A stretch of 12,006 bases of DNA. Source: Geobacter sp. UBA2189. Lineage in GTDB: Bacteria > Desulfobacterota > Desulfuromonadia > Geobacterales > Pseudopelobacteraceae. Of the stretch, positions 1 to 7,116 are shown one piece after another. Where the stretch lies: positions 2,618 through 14,623 of the forward strand of contig DCVL01000067.1 in assembly GCA_002328035.1 (NCBI GenBank). The letters are read 5' to 3'. Made by a program: the position numbers and the translations under genes. Within the stretch, counting starts at the first letter, position 1. Each line of letters opens with the position of its first letter. The notes under the pieces were generated by a model that did no database searches, was not told the origin of the DNA, and worked only from the letters and a program-made list of their open reading frames with translations.

Positions 1-8
1 GGTTATAC

Positions 9-2504
9 ATGATCAGACCCACCATCTTCAAAAAATTTCTTATTGCCTCATTGCTTATCACACTGCTCCCTCTTCTGGCAGCTGCCCTCTTCCTGTTTTC
101 CGGTCTTGAGCAGGTGCGTGATCGTCTGGCTTTGGAGATAGGAAACAGTGCAGAGAAACAGGCAACTGAAGGGCTTCAGATGCGTGCCCGTCAGGTGGCT
201 GACACAATTACCGAATACCTGTACCGTCGTGAGGATGACCTTAGATTTTTAAGCCGTTTTGCGGATAATCCACAGGTACTGCTTACTTTCTGGAAACAGC
301 AAAGGGGTGAAGTATGGGAAAGGCGACCTGCGTCTAAAGATAAATTTGAGGAAGTGCGTGAAATGCTTCCAATTTATAGCTCTTTTGCTCTTATTGATGC
401 AAAAGGCAGGGAAATACTGGTTTTGAAGGATGGGAGTTTTCTGCCCGAATCCAGACTTAGAAATGTTTCTAATCCGGAAGAGACTGAATATAAGAGAGAG
501 ACGTATTTTAACGACATCAAAAATCTAAAGAAGGGTGAGATACATGTTACTCACCTTACAGGGTTTCATATTAACAAAAGGCAGCAGCTTGCGGGAGCCT
601 CAGAACCTGAAAACGCACTTGGAAAGAGCTATGAGGGTGTTGTAAGGTTTGGAACCCCTCTTTTTACCAATGAAGGACGATTCAAAGGCGCCTTTGTCAT
701 CTCCCTTAACCATCGTCACCTGATGGAATTTACACAGCATATTGATCCAAGCCCACGTTTTTCTACAATATTTCCATCATATAAAAGTGGCAACTATGCA
801 TTCCTTTTTGATGATGAAGGCTGGATCATCACACACCCGAAACTGTGGGACATACGTGGGGTAGACAGAGAAGGCAGACTGGTTGCGCCATACAGCGAAA
901 CATCAATCCAGCAGGATATTGATGAGGGAAACATACCGTACAACCTTGACCATGCCGGTTTCATACACCCTAACTACCCAAAGGCATCGGCATTGGTAAG
1001 AGCAAGGCAAAACGGTGTAGTTGAACTGACAAACGTAGGTGGAGCCCGTAAGATCATGGCTTACGCTCCCATCCTTTACGATACCGGCTCATACAAAAAA
1101 TTTGGGGTATTTGGTGGAGTAACAATAGGTTATCAGGTAGATCAGCTTCAACAGCAGGCCAGCGCCAGCAGCCATCTTATAACAAGAAAACTCATAGAAT
1201 ATCGTCAGAAAAGTTCAATATTCATAGCGCTTACAGCGCTGTTAGCATCCGTATCAGCATGGTTGCTGGCTCGCGGAATCACACGTCCACTAAAGGATCT
1301 GAGCGATGGAGTTCGAAAACTGGCCGAAGGGGAAAACAGCGGTATTGTGTCAATAAAAGGGAACGATGAACTGGCTGAACTTGCCGATTCATTCAACAGC
1401 ATGACCAAAGAGCTTGAGCAGCGCAAAGCAACTCTCACCGCCACGCTTCAACAGTTGCAGGAATCACGCAAAGCAATTCTGGATGAGAGGAACTTCAAGG
1501 AAAGCATTCTCGAAAGTATCTCCAGCGGAATTACAACCTTTTCTGATAATGGCGAACTTACCTCCTGCAACAGCACCGCATATCGTTTTCTTGGTCAACA
1601 ATGGTCATTTGGAAGTCATTACGCAGCAGTTTTTGAGGGCTGGACACCTTTACCGGCAAGGATTGCAAACGTATTTACGGAAGGATCAGGCTATGGCCGT
1701 GAGCTATTGAAAAAAGAGATAAACTCTCAGGAACGACATTTTGACGTTGGAATTTTTCCAATCGGAAAGGATGGTAAAAAGGGTCTTACCGTAACACTGC
1801 GGGATGAGACCATACGTGAGGAACTTCGTGAGGAGACAGTCAGACTTGAACGTCTGGCCTCTTTAGGAAAACTGGCTGCAGGGATATCACACGAGATTCG
1901 CAATCCACTGACCGGAATATCCCTCCTGCTTGATGACCTTCACGACAGGGCTCAACTTGCAGAGAAAGACAAAGAGATGTTAGCCAAGGCTCTGACCGAG
2001 ATTGAAAGGATGGAGCGTCTCGTTTCAGCCCTGCTTACATTTGCCGCTCCTCCACGCTCAAATTTTTCAAAAGGGGATCCTGCCGAGGCTATTGATGATC
2101 TGCTGATGCTTATGCAGAGGCAGTTTCAACGCGGCGGTATTCTAATAAGATACGATAGAATCTCAGCTCCTAACTGCCTGATAGATGCTGAAAAGATCCG
2201 TCAGGCAGTACTTAATATCCTTAAAAACGGACTGGAGGCTCAACCTTCCGGAGGCAGTATTTCAATAAGTATGACCGAAGACGGGACAGATCTCTTAATC
2301 AGCATTAAGGATGAGGGAGACGGCATACCAACCAAGGATCTGCCTCTTATCTTTGAACCATTTTTTACACGTAAGGGAGCAGGAACCGGTCTTGGACTTT
2401 CAATCACCCGCCAGATAATAGAAGAGCATGGTGGAACCATCACAGTCGAATCAGAACCGAAAGCAGGGTCAACCTTTCAGATAAGGCTTCCTCTTAACCC
2501 CTAA
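9..2504 (+). CDS. Membrane-bound sensor histidine kinase (Cache-HAMP-PAS-HisKA-HATPase), 831 aa
   Basis: This is a two-component sensor kinase that should autophosphorylate on His and pass the phosphate to the response regulator encoded next. The N-terminus has a membrane segment (about residues 9-31). A periplasmic region of about 370 residues follows, with Cache-like strands (YSSFALIDAKGREI near 123-136, YAFLFDDEGWIITHP near 263-277). A second membrane segment (about 402-421) leads into a HAMP linker (about 420-475, with RGITRPL), a coiled stretch and a PAS-like domain (about 495-600). The HisKA motif SHEIRNP carries phospho-acceptor H628. The ATPase domain shows the N box (N736, N740), G1 (DEGDGIP, 768-774) and G2 (GTGLGL, 792-797). 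Its pairing with an NtrC-type regulator beside TRAP genes resembles DctB/DctD, but the periplasmic part is larger than in classical DctB, so the ligand is unknown. Only 8 bases precede the ATG, so its RBS and promoter lie outside the window. The kinase call is certain; the substrate is inferred. Confidence 0.95.
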   Translation: MIRPTIFKKFLIASLLITLLPLLAAALFLFSGLEQVRDRLALEIGNSAEKQATEGLQMRARQVADTITEYLYRREDDLRFLSRFADNPQVLLTFWKQQRGEVWERRPASKDKFEEVREMLPIYSSFALIDAKGREILVLKDGSFLPESRLRNVSNPEETEYKRETYFNDIKNLKKGEIHVTHLTGFHINKRQQLAGASEPENALGKSYEGVVRFGTPLFTNEGRFKGAFVISLNHRHLMEFTQHIDPSPRFSTIFPSYKSGNYAFLFDDEGWIITHPKLWDIRGVDREGRLVAPYSETSIQQDIDEGNIPYNLDHAGFIHPNYPKASALVRARQNGVVELTNVGGARKIMAYAPILYDTGSYKKFGVFGGVTIGYQVDQLQQQASASSHLITRKLIEYRQKSSIFIALTALLASVSAWLLARGITRPLKDLSDGVRKLAEGENSGIVSIKGNDELAELADSFNSMTKELEQRKATLTATLQQLQESRKAILDERNFKESILESISSGITTFSDNGELTSCNSTAYRFLGQQWSFGSHYAAVFEGWTPLPARIANVFTEGSGYGRELLKKEINSQERHFDVGIFPIGKDGKKGLTVTLRDETIREELREETVRLERLASLGKLAAGISHEIRNPLTGISLLLDDLHDRAQLAEKDKEMLAKALTEIERMERLVSALLTFAAPPRSNFSKGDPAEAIDDLLMLMQRQFQRGGILIRYDRISAPNCLIDAEKIRQAVLNILKNGLEAQPSGGSISISMTEDGTDLLISIKDEGDGIPTKDLPLIFEPFFTRKGAGTGLGLSITRQIIEEHGGTITVESEPKAGSTFQIRLPLNP

Positions 2505-2542
2505 GATGGCTCATTAATTGCAGATAAAGGGACAGCAGACAG

Positions 2543-3937
2543 ATGAAGGTTAAGGATATACAAACATCAATGATTAAAGAGACCATCCTTATAATAGATG
2601 ATGAAGCCTTTATCCGTGAAAACGTCCAGAGGATACTGAACGAAGACGGTTACCGTGTGCTTGAGGCTGAAAACAGCAAAGAGGCTCTTGAACTGATAAA
2701 CCAGGAGGATATTGATCTGGCTCTGCTGGATCTTAACCTTGGCTCTGAAAACGGGATTGATCTTCTGGGTGCAATAAAAGAGGCAAATCCCGGGCTCCTT
2801 GTAATTATCATAACAGGCTACGGTTCTGTTGAATCAGCGGTTGACGCACTTAAACTTGGCGCCTTCGATTATATGAAAAAACCGTTCAAGGCGGATGCCT
2901 TGAGGGTAATTGTAAAGCTTGCCCTTCAGACGCAGGAGCTAAAGCGTGAGGTCAGAACCCTCCGGCGTTCAAGCGCTCTCGGAGTTGATGTCCCGTTACT
3001 GGGAGAGAGTCCGCTCTTCAGGCAACTTCTTGAACAGCTGCGGGAAGTGGCTCGTATACCTACGGCAACGGTTCTGATTACAGGCGAATCAGGCACAGGC
3101 AAGGAGCTGGTGGCACGTGCCATACACTCACTTTCCGACAGAAAGGAACATCCGTTTGTAGCCTTCAACTGCGCCTCCATCCCCTCAGAACTTATGGAAA
3201 GTGAACTGTTCGGACACGAAAAAGGTTCATTTACCGGCGCATCAATACGTAAGACAGGTCTTTTTGAAGAAGCCCAGAACGGCACCATATTTCTGGATGA
3301 GATAGGAGATATGTACGCATCTCTTCAGGCAAAGCTGCTTAGGGTATTGCAGGAAAGAACCGTTCGCCGTGTAGGAGGTTCAAAAGACATTCCGGTCGAT
3401 CTCAGGGTTATTGCAGCAACCAACCGTAATCTGAGGCAACGTATGCAGGTCGGCACCTTCAGGGAAGACCTCTTCTATCGCCTTAATGTGGTTCCTCTCC
3501 ATCTTCCCCCTTTAAGAGAACGGTCTAACGATATACTGTTGCTTGCAAAGTATTTCCTTGCACAGTTCAGCCAGGCTTTCGGCAAATCATTTACGGGGAT
3601 AAGCAAAGCAGCTGAACAGATGCTGCTCGCCTACAACTGGCCCGGTAATGTGCGTGAACTTAAAAACATTATTGAGCGGATCTGCATAATGGCAAGCGGC
3701 CCCTTGCTTGAACCTGTACATCTGCCACCTGAACTCCACAAGGCAGAAGAACATGCGACACCATACACAGCTTCAACCGATCTGTCTCAAGGCCTTGAAA
3801 ACACGGTTGCTGTATTTGAAAAACAGCTAATCATTCAGGCACTTGAAAAATCTGAAGGCAATGTACTTAAAACCTCACTCCTGCTAAAGATCCCTCGTGG
3901 TACCCTCCGTTACAAGATGGAAAAATATGGGCTGTGA
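2543..3937 (+). CDS. NtrC-family sigma-54-dependent response regulator (REC-AAA+-Fis HTH), 464 aa
   Basis: This is a cytoplasmic transcription activator that uses ATP to open sigma-54 promoters once phosphorylated. The receiver domain (about 14-127) has acid-pocket residues D19/D20, phospho-acceptor D63 in LLDLN, T91 and K113 (KKPF). The AAA+ domain (about 150-395) has Walker A GESGTGKE (181-188) and the sigma-54 contact loop as GSFTGA (228-233), a common variant of GAFTGA. It also has Walker B GTIFLDEIGD (247-256) and the REDLFYRLNV segment with arginine-finger residues. The C-terminal Fis-type helix-turn-helix (about 436-464) ends in PRGTLRYKMEKYGL. The start at 2543 has an AAAGGGA ribosome site 10 nt upstream; a second in-frame ATG at 2570 is possible and would still keep the whole receiver domain. 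It lies 38 nt after the kinase gene, surely its partner. The sigma-54 promoter and repeated sites ahead of dctP are the likely target. DctD-like by context; ligand and regulon not shown. Confidence 0.95.
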   Translation: MKVKDIQTSMIKETILIIDDEAFIRENVQRILNEDGYRVLEAENSKEALELINQEDIDLALLDLNLGSENGIDLLGAIKEANPGLLVIIITGYGSVESAVDALKLGAFDYMKKPFKADALRVIVKLALQTQELKREVRTLRRSSALGVDVPLLGESPLFRQLLEQLREVARIPTATVLITGESGTGKELVARAIHSLSDRKEHPFVAFNCASIPSELMESELFGHEKGSFTGASIRKTGLFEEAQNGTIFLDEIGDMYASLQAKLLRVLQERTVRRVGGSKDIPVDLRVIAATNRNLRQRMQVGTFREDLFYRLNVVPLHLPPLRERSNDILLLAKYFLAQFSQAFGKSFTGISKAAEQMLLAYNWPGNVRELKNIIERICIMASGPLLEPVHLPPELHKAEEHATPYTASTDLSQGLENTVAVFEKQLIIQALEKSEGNVLKTSLLLKIPRGTLRYKMEKYGL

Positions 3938-5162
3938 CAAGCAGGAGGAATGGACGACAGACAGTGGGCAAGAGGCGATCACCATTGGCTCAAGCCGTTA
4001 TCGCCAAGCCAATATAGCTCTCTTCTGTGCAGGTTTTATAACTTTTGTAACCCTTTACGATATTCAGCCGCTACTTCCGCTATTCACAAATGAATTCAAT
4101 ATCTCACCCGCCATAAGTAGCCTGCCTCTCTCAATAAGCACAGGTACCCTGGCCATAGGGCTCTTATTCTCAGGCCTTACATCCGACAGCTTAGGCCGTA
4201 AACCTTTGATGGTTACAGCGCTTATACTTACTTCAATCCTTGCAATAGCCACCTCTTTTACAGATGGATTGATTCAGCTTCTGCTGATCCGATTTGCACA
4301 GGGAGCTGTACTGGCAGGCGTACCATCGGTTGCCATGGCTTATCTGGGTGAAGAGATGGACTCATCAGCAATTACCTCTGCAATGGGTCTTTACATCAGT
4401 GGTAATGCGGTTGGAGGGATGAGCGGGCGTGTCATAACAGCGATCATGGCCGATTCTATCCCCTGGAGAACGGCAATCGGCATTATCGGCCTGACCAGCC
4501 TGATACTTTCAGTATGGTTTATAAAGCTGTTGCCACCTTCTTCCCGTTTTCAGAAAAAACCCCTTGATCTAACGACATTGTTTCCATCACTTCTTTATCA
4601 CCTTAAAGATCCGGGTATGCTTTGCCTTTTCGGTACGGCGTTTCTATGCATGGGTGGGTTCATCTCCCTTTACAACTACATAGGGTTTCGTTTGCTGGCA
4701 GCTCCATATTCACTCAGCCAATCCGTCATAAGCCTGATCTTTCTGGTCTATTTCCTCGGCTCGCTAAGTTCAGCCTTGATGGGTCGGATAATACAACGTT
4801 TTGGACGCAGGACTGTGATAAGAAGCACTATAGCTTCAATGGCCATCGGCGCAGTTCTTACACTCCCTGATTCAATCATCTGTATAGTAGCTGGAATAGC
4901 GCTTTTTACCTGCGGTTTCTTCGGTGTGCACAGCATAGCCTCCGGCTGGGTGAGCAGACGTGCCACTACATACCGCGCACAGGCAACCTCAATCTATCTC
5001 TTCTCATACTATCTTGGCTCCAGCATTTCAGGCACTTTAGGCGGATTTTTCTGGGTAATGTATGGTTGGTCAGGCATATCATTGATGATCTGCATTCTTT
5101 TGACAGCCGCCCTGACCTTAACAGAACTTCTTCACGTCTCCTTCAGAGAAAATTCTGCATAA
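3927..5162 (+). CDS. ynfM: MFS transporter, YnfM-like, about 411 aa
   Basis: This is a 12-helix inner-membrane major facilitator permease, probably a proton-driven exporter or importer of a small organic molecule; its substrate is unknown. The loop 2-3 signature is present as SDSLGRKPLM (residues 86-95), with a second copy-like RFGRR (about 291-295). The segments SAMGLYISGNAVGGMSGR (about 151-168) and YLFSYYLGSSISGTLGG (about 357-373) closely resemble E. coli YnfM as I remember it, and the length is typical. The ATG at 3927 overlaps the regulator's end by 11 bases (ATGGGCTGTGA), suggesting translational coupling; a GTG at 3897 would overlap by 41 bases. Neither has a good ribosome site. The strongest one nearby (AGGAGGA, 3943-3949) serves an out-of-frame ATG at 3950 instead, so the start is uncertain. 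Its position between the regulator and dctP suggests it handles a related compound or a product of its metabolism, which is inference. Confidence 0.85.
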   Translation: MGCDKQEEWTTDSGQEAITIGSSRYRQANIALFCAGFITFVTLYDIQPLLPLFTNEFNISPAISSLPLSISTGTLAIGLLFSGLTSDSLGRKPLMVTALILTSILAIATSFTDGLIQLLLIRFAQGAVLAGVPSVAMAYLGEEMDSSAITSAMGLYISGNAVGGMSGRVITAIMADSIPWRTAIGIIGLTSLILSVWFIKLLPPSSRFQKKPLDLTTLFPSLLYHLKDPGMLCLFGTAFLCMGGFISLYNYIGFRLLAAPYSLSQSVISLIFLVYFLGSLSSALMGRIIQRFGRRTVIRSTIASMAIGAVLTLPDSIICIVAGIALFTCGFFGVHSIASGWVSRRATTYRAQATSIYLFSYYLGSSISGTLGGFFWVMYGWSGISLMICILLTAALTLTELLHVSFRENSA

Positions 5163-5164
5163 AC

Positions 5165-5230
5165 TGGCTGAAATCAGCCACCAGTGTCTGGCTAAAAACC
5201 GCCACTAAAATAACTGGCAAGAGTCAGCGT
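5165..5230. promoter_or_regulatory. Three tandem activator sites (TGGC-N8-GCCA type) upstream of dctP
   Basis: Three related 16-bp motifs lie in a row just after the MFS stop codon. They are TGGCTGAAATCAGCCA (5165-5180), TGGCTAAAAACCGCCA (5189-5204) and TGGCAAGAGTCAGCGT (5215-5230). The first is a perfect 7-bp inverted repeat around AA; the other two are weaker copies. Their starts are 24 and 26 bp apart. They sit about 80-130 bp upstream of the -24 box, the usual place for enhancer sites of NtrC-type activators. The likely binder is the Fis-type HTH of the regulator at 2543-3937. The sequence pattern is directly visible; the binding partner is inferred. Confidence 0.7.
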
Positions 5231-5235
5231 TGTAG

Positions 5236-5257
5236 TGGGTTAAATAAATAAAACCCA
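5236..5257. repeat. AT-centred inverted repeat TGGGTT-N10-AACCCA
   Basis: Six-base arms TGGGTT (5236-5241) and AACCCA (5252-5257) flank a 10-bp centre made only of A and T. It lies between the activator-type sites and the sigma-54 promoter. It could be a weak hairpin after the MFS gene, a flexible or bent segment that helps DNA looping, or chance. There is no convincing IHF consensus and no T-run after the right arm. Confidence 0.35.
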
Positions 5258-5273
5258 TGTTTATACTTGCTAC

Positions 5274-5297
5274 TTGACCCCTAAGCATTGACCCTTA
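5274..5297 (+). repeat. Direct repeat TTGACCCCTA / TTGACCCTTA next to the -24 box
   Basis: Two 10-bp copies with 9 of 10 matches (5274-5283 and 5288-5297) start 14 bp apart and end five bases before the promoter core. They could be an operator for an additional regulator. TTGACC resembles a -35 box, but I find no properly spaced -10 element for either copy. Confidence 0.4.
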
Positions 5298-5302
5298 GAT
5301 TC

Positions 5303-5318
5303 CGGCACGCTGTTTGCT
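5303..5318 (+). promoter_or_regulatory. Sigma-54 (-24/-12) promoter of dctPQM
   Basis: The sequence CGGCACGCTGTTTGCT matches the RpoN consensus TGGCACG-N4-TTGC at every fixed base except the first T. The invariant GG (5304-5305) and GC (5316-5317) are separated by exactly 10 bases, as required. Transcription would start near 5329, giving a leader of roughly 40 nt with the dctP ribosome site inside it. The neighbouring NtrC-type activator and the upstream repeated sites support the call. Confidence 0.85.
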
Positions 5319-5355
5319 ATAGAACAACATCTCACAATTCTGTCAACACCACTCC

Positions 5356-5362
5356 AAGGAGG
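5356..5362 (+). promoter_or_regulatory. Strong ribosome binding site that sets the dctP start
   Basis: AAGGAGG lies six bases before the ATG at 5369 and fixes that codon as the start. A longer in-frame reading from 5288 would begin upstream of the predicted transcription start and place about 27 non-signal residues ahead of a clear signal peptide. Confidence 0.85.
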
Positions 5363-5368
5363 AAAACC

Positions 5369-6364
5369 ATGTTTAAAAAGATTCTTGCAGCCGTCGTAAC
5401 CCTGGCTTTTGCCCTGCCTATGGCAGCACAGGCCGCTCCAATCGTTATCAAATTCAGCCATGTGGTCGCAAACGAAACACCAAAGGGACAGGCAGCCAAC
5501 TACTTTAAAAAACTGGCCGAGGAACGCACCAAGGGGAAGGTAAAGGTTGAAGTCTATCCAAACAGTCAGCTTTTCAAAGACAAGGAGGAGATGGAGGCTC
5601 TTCAGATGGGTTCTGTCCAGATGCTCGCTCCGTCACTTGCCAAATTTGCACCTTTGGGTCTTAAGGAATTTGAACTCTTTGATCTCCCGTTTATCTTTGA
5701 CAGCTACGAAGAGCTACACAAGGTAACCCAGGGACCTGTTGGCACCAAGTTATTGAAAAAACTGGAAACCAGAGGACTTATCGGTCTGGCATACTGGGAC
5801 AATGGTTTCAAGGTAATGTCAGCCAACAAACCACTTCGCAAGCCTGAAGATATGCGTGGACAGAAGATGAGAATTCAGTCATCGAAGGTGCTTGACTCAC
5901 AGATGCGTTCCGTTGGGGCAATACCACAGGTACTGGCATTCTCAGAGGTATATCAGGCTCTGCAGACCGGCGTCGTAGATGGCACAGAAAACCCACCTTC
6001 AAACCTCTACACCCAGAAGATGCATGAAGTTCAGAAATATGTAACCATGTCCAACCACGGATATCTGGGCTATGCTGTTCTGGTAAACAAGAAATTCTGG
6101 ATGGGACTGCCTGCTGATATCCGCGCAACACTTGAAGGCGCGATGAAAGATGCAACAAACTATGCTAACAGCGTAGCAAAGAAGGATAACGATGATGCTA
6201 TGGCAGGGGTCAAAAAATCCGGTAAATCACAGATAATCAACCTGACCGCACAGGAAAAAGCTGCCTGGAAAAAGGCTATGGACAAGGCTCACCAGCAAAA
6301 TATAGGCCGTATAGGTGCTGCAACCGTCAAGGAAGTATATGCCGTAACCGGCTACAAACCCTGA
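5369..6364 (+). CDS. dctP: TRAP transporter periplasmic solute-binding protein DctP, 331 aa
   Basis: This protein captures the substrate in the periplasm and delivers it to the DctQM membrane complex. A Sec signal peptide covers about residues 1-23 (MFKKI, hydrophobic core, AQAA cleavage region). The mature part has the DctP family pattern: FELFDLPFIFDSYEE (about 101-115), GLAYWDNGFKVMSANKPLRKPEDMRG (about 139-164, in pieces), then RIQSS with R168, expected to bind the substrate carboxylate. Next come FSEVYQALQTGVVDGTENP (about 191-209) and the NKKFWMGLP segment (about 240-248). The length is normal. These features point to the C4-dicarboxylate branch of the family, though related proteins bind other organic acids, so the ligand is not settled. 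It has its own sigma-54 promoter and a strong ribosome site, and is followed by a hairpin that should keep its transcript above that of dctQM. Confidence 0.95.
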   Translation: MFKKILAAVVTLAFALPMAAQAAPIVIKFSHVVANETPKGQAANYFKKLAEERTKGKVKVEVYPNSQLFKDKEEMEALQMGSVQMLAPSLAKFAPLGLKEFELFDLPFIFDSYEELHKVTQGPVGTKLLKKLETRGLIGLAYWDNGFKVMSANKPLRKPEDMRGQKMRIQSSKVLDSQMRSVGAIPQVLAFSEVYQALQTGVVDGTENPPSNLYTQKMHEVQKYVTMSNHGYLGYAVLVNKKFWMGLPADIRATLEGAMKDATNYANSVAKKDNDDAMAGVKKSGKSQIINLTAQEKAAWKKAMDKAHQQNIGRIGAATVKEVYAVTGYKP

Positions 6365-6385
6365 TTTATTGGATAACTTACAATC

Positions 6386-6415
6386 AGCCGCTGTCTTGAT
6401 CGCAGCGGCTTTTTT
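6386..6415 (+). terminator. Hairpin plus T-run between dctP and dctQ (terminator/attenuator)
   Basis: AGCCGCTG (6386-6393) and CAGCGGCT (6403-6410) form a perfect 8-bp GC-rich stem with a 9-base loop, followed by six T (6410-6415). This is a textbook Rho-independent terminator shape. Because dctQ follows with no promoter visible, it probably works as a partial terminator, giving more binding protein than membrane subunits; it could also protect the 3' end of dctP mRNA. Confidence 0.85.
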
Positions 6416-6441
6416 ACGACTTTTTTTCAGGAGAGACCCAA

Positions 6442-7116
6442 ATGATGAAATACCTAGACCATCTTGAGGAATGGATCATCACCTTCCTTATCGGAGCGGC
6501 AACCCTGGTCATCTTTGTGGCCGTTGTTCACCGCTACACGTCAGGCCTTCCGATTCCAGGCCTTCAGGACTGGCTACTTACCATAAACCTGAGTTGGGCT
6601 CAGGAACTCTGTATATACATGTTTGTCTGGATGGCCAAGTTTGGCGCTGCCTACGGCGTGCGCACAGGTATACACGTTGGGGTGGATGTCCTGATAAACC
6701 GCTTGCCAGCAAAGTGGGGGAAGACATCAGTTTTGATAGGTCTTTTCAGTGGCGCTCTTTTTACCGGCATCATTGCAACTCTGGGTGCAAGCTTTGTCTG
6801 GGAAAACGGAATGCATTATGCCGTATTCAACAAGTTTGGCATGGCTATTCCGGAAGATCTGTATGAAGGCCCTATAACTCCTGACCTTGAATGGCCAACA
6901 TGGATTGTATATATGGCAATACCACTCGGTTCATCTCTAATGTGTTTCCGCTTTTTACAGGTAGCCTGGAACTTTGCCCGCACCGGCGAACTGCCAAAAC
7001 ATGACCACAGCCATGTTGACGGACTGGACAAAGAAATTATTGATGCAACTGATGCATTGGAAGAATATGAATCTCATAAATTTGACAAACAGGTAGAAGA
7101 AGGGGGTGTCAAATGA
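6442..7116 (+). CDS. dctQ: TRAP transporter small membrane subunit DctQ, 224 aa
   Basis: This is the small integral membrane subunit, which partners with DctM and contacts the loaded DctP. Four membrane helices are visible at about 11-31, 52-74, 93-117 and 151-175. The second begins with the family motif WAQELCIYMFVWMAKFGAA, followed by YGVRTGIHVGVDVL. The C-terminal tail (about 176-224) is soluble, strongly charged and His/Glu/Asp-rich, and is longer than in many DctQ proteins. The start is supported by AGGAGAG (6429-6435), six bases upstream; the ATG at 6445 is a close alternative. The stop overlaps the dctM start in an ATGA, so the two are translationally coupled. Confidence 0.93.
   Translation: MMKYLDHLEEWIITFLIGAATLVIFVAVVHRYTSGLPIPGLQDWLLTINLSWAQELCIYMFVWMAKFGAAYGVRTGIHVGVDVLINRLPAKWGKTSVLIGLFSGALFTGIIATLGASFVWENGMHYAVFNKFGMAIPEDLYEGPITPDLEWPTWIVYMAIPLGSSLMCFRFLQVAWNFARTGELPKHDHSHVDGLDKEIIDATDALEEYESHKFDKQVEEGGVK

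Noticed and set aside
2505..2542. TGGCTCATTAATTGCA as a fourth activator-type site ahead of the regulator
   Set aside because: Only the left half-site matches; the right half lacks GCCA and there is no -24/-12 promoter here.
3984..4013. Inverted repeat ATTGGCT / AGCCAAT with a 16-bp spacer in the start of the MFS gene
   Set aside because: It lies inside coding sequence, has no promoter nearby and a spacer too long for a typical operator; chance is likely.
5288..5368. Upstream extension of dctP by 27 codons
   Set aside because: It would start before the predicted transcription start and overlap the sigma-54 promoter; the ribosome site at 5356-5362 and the signal peptide at 5369 fix the shorter form.
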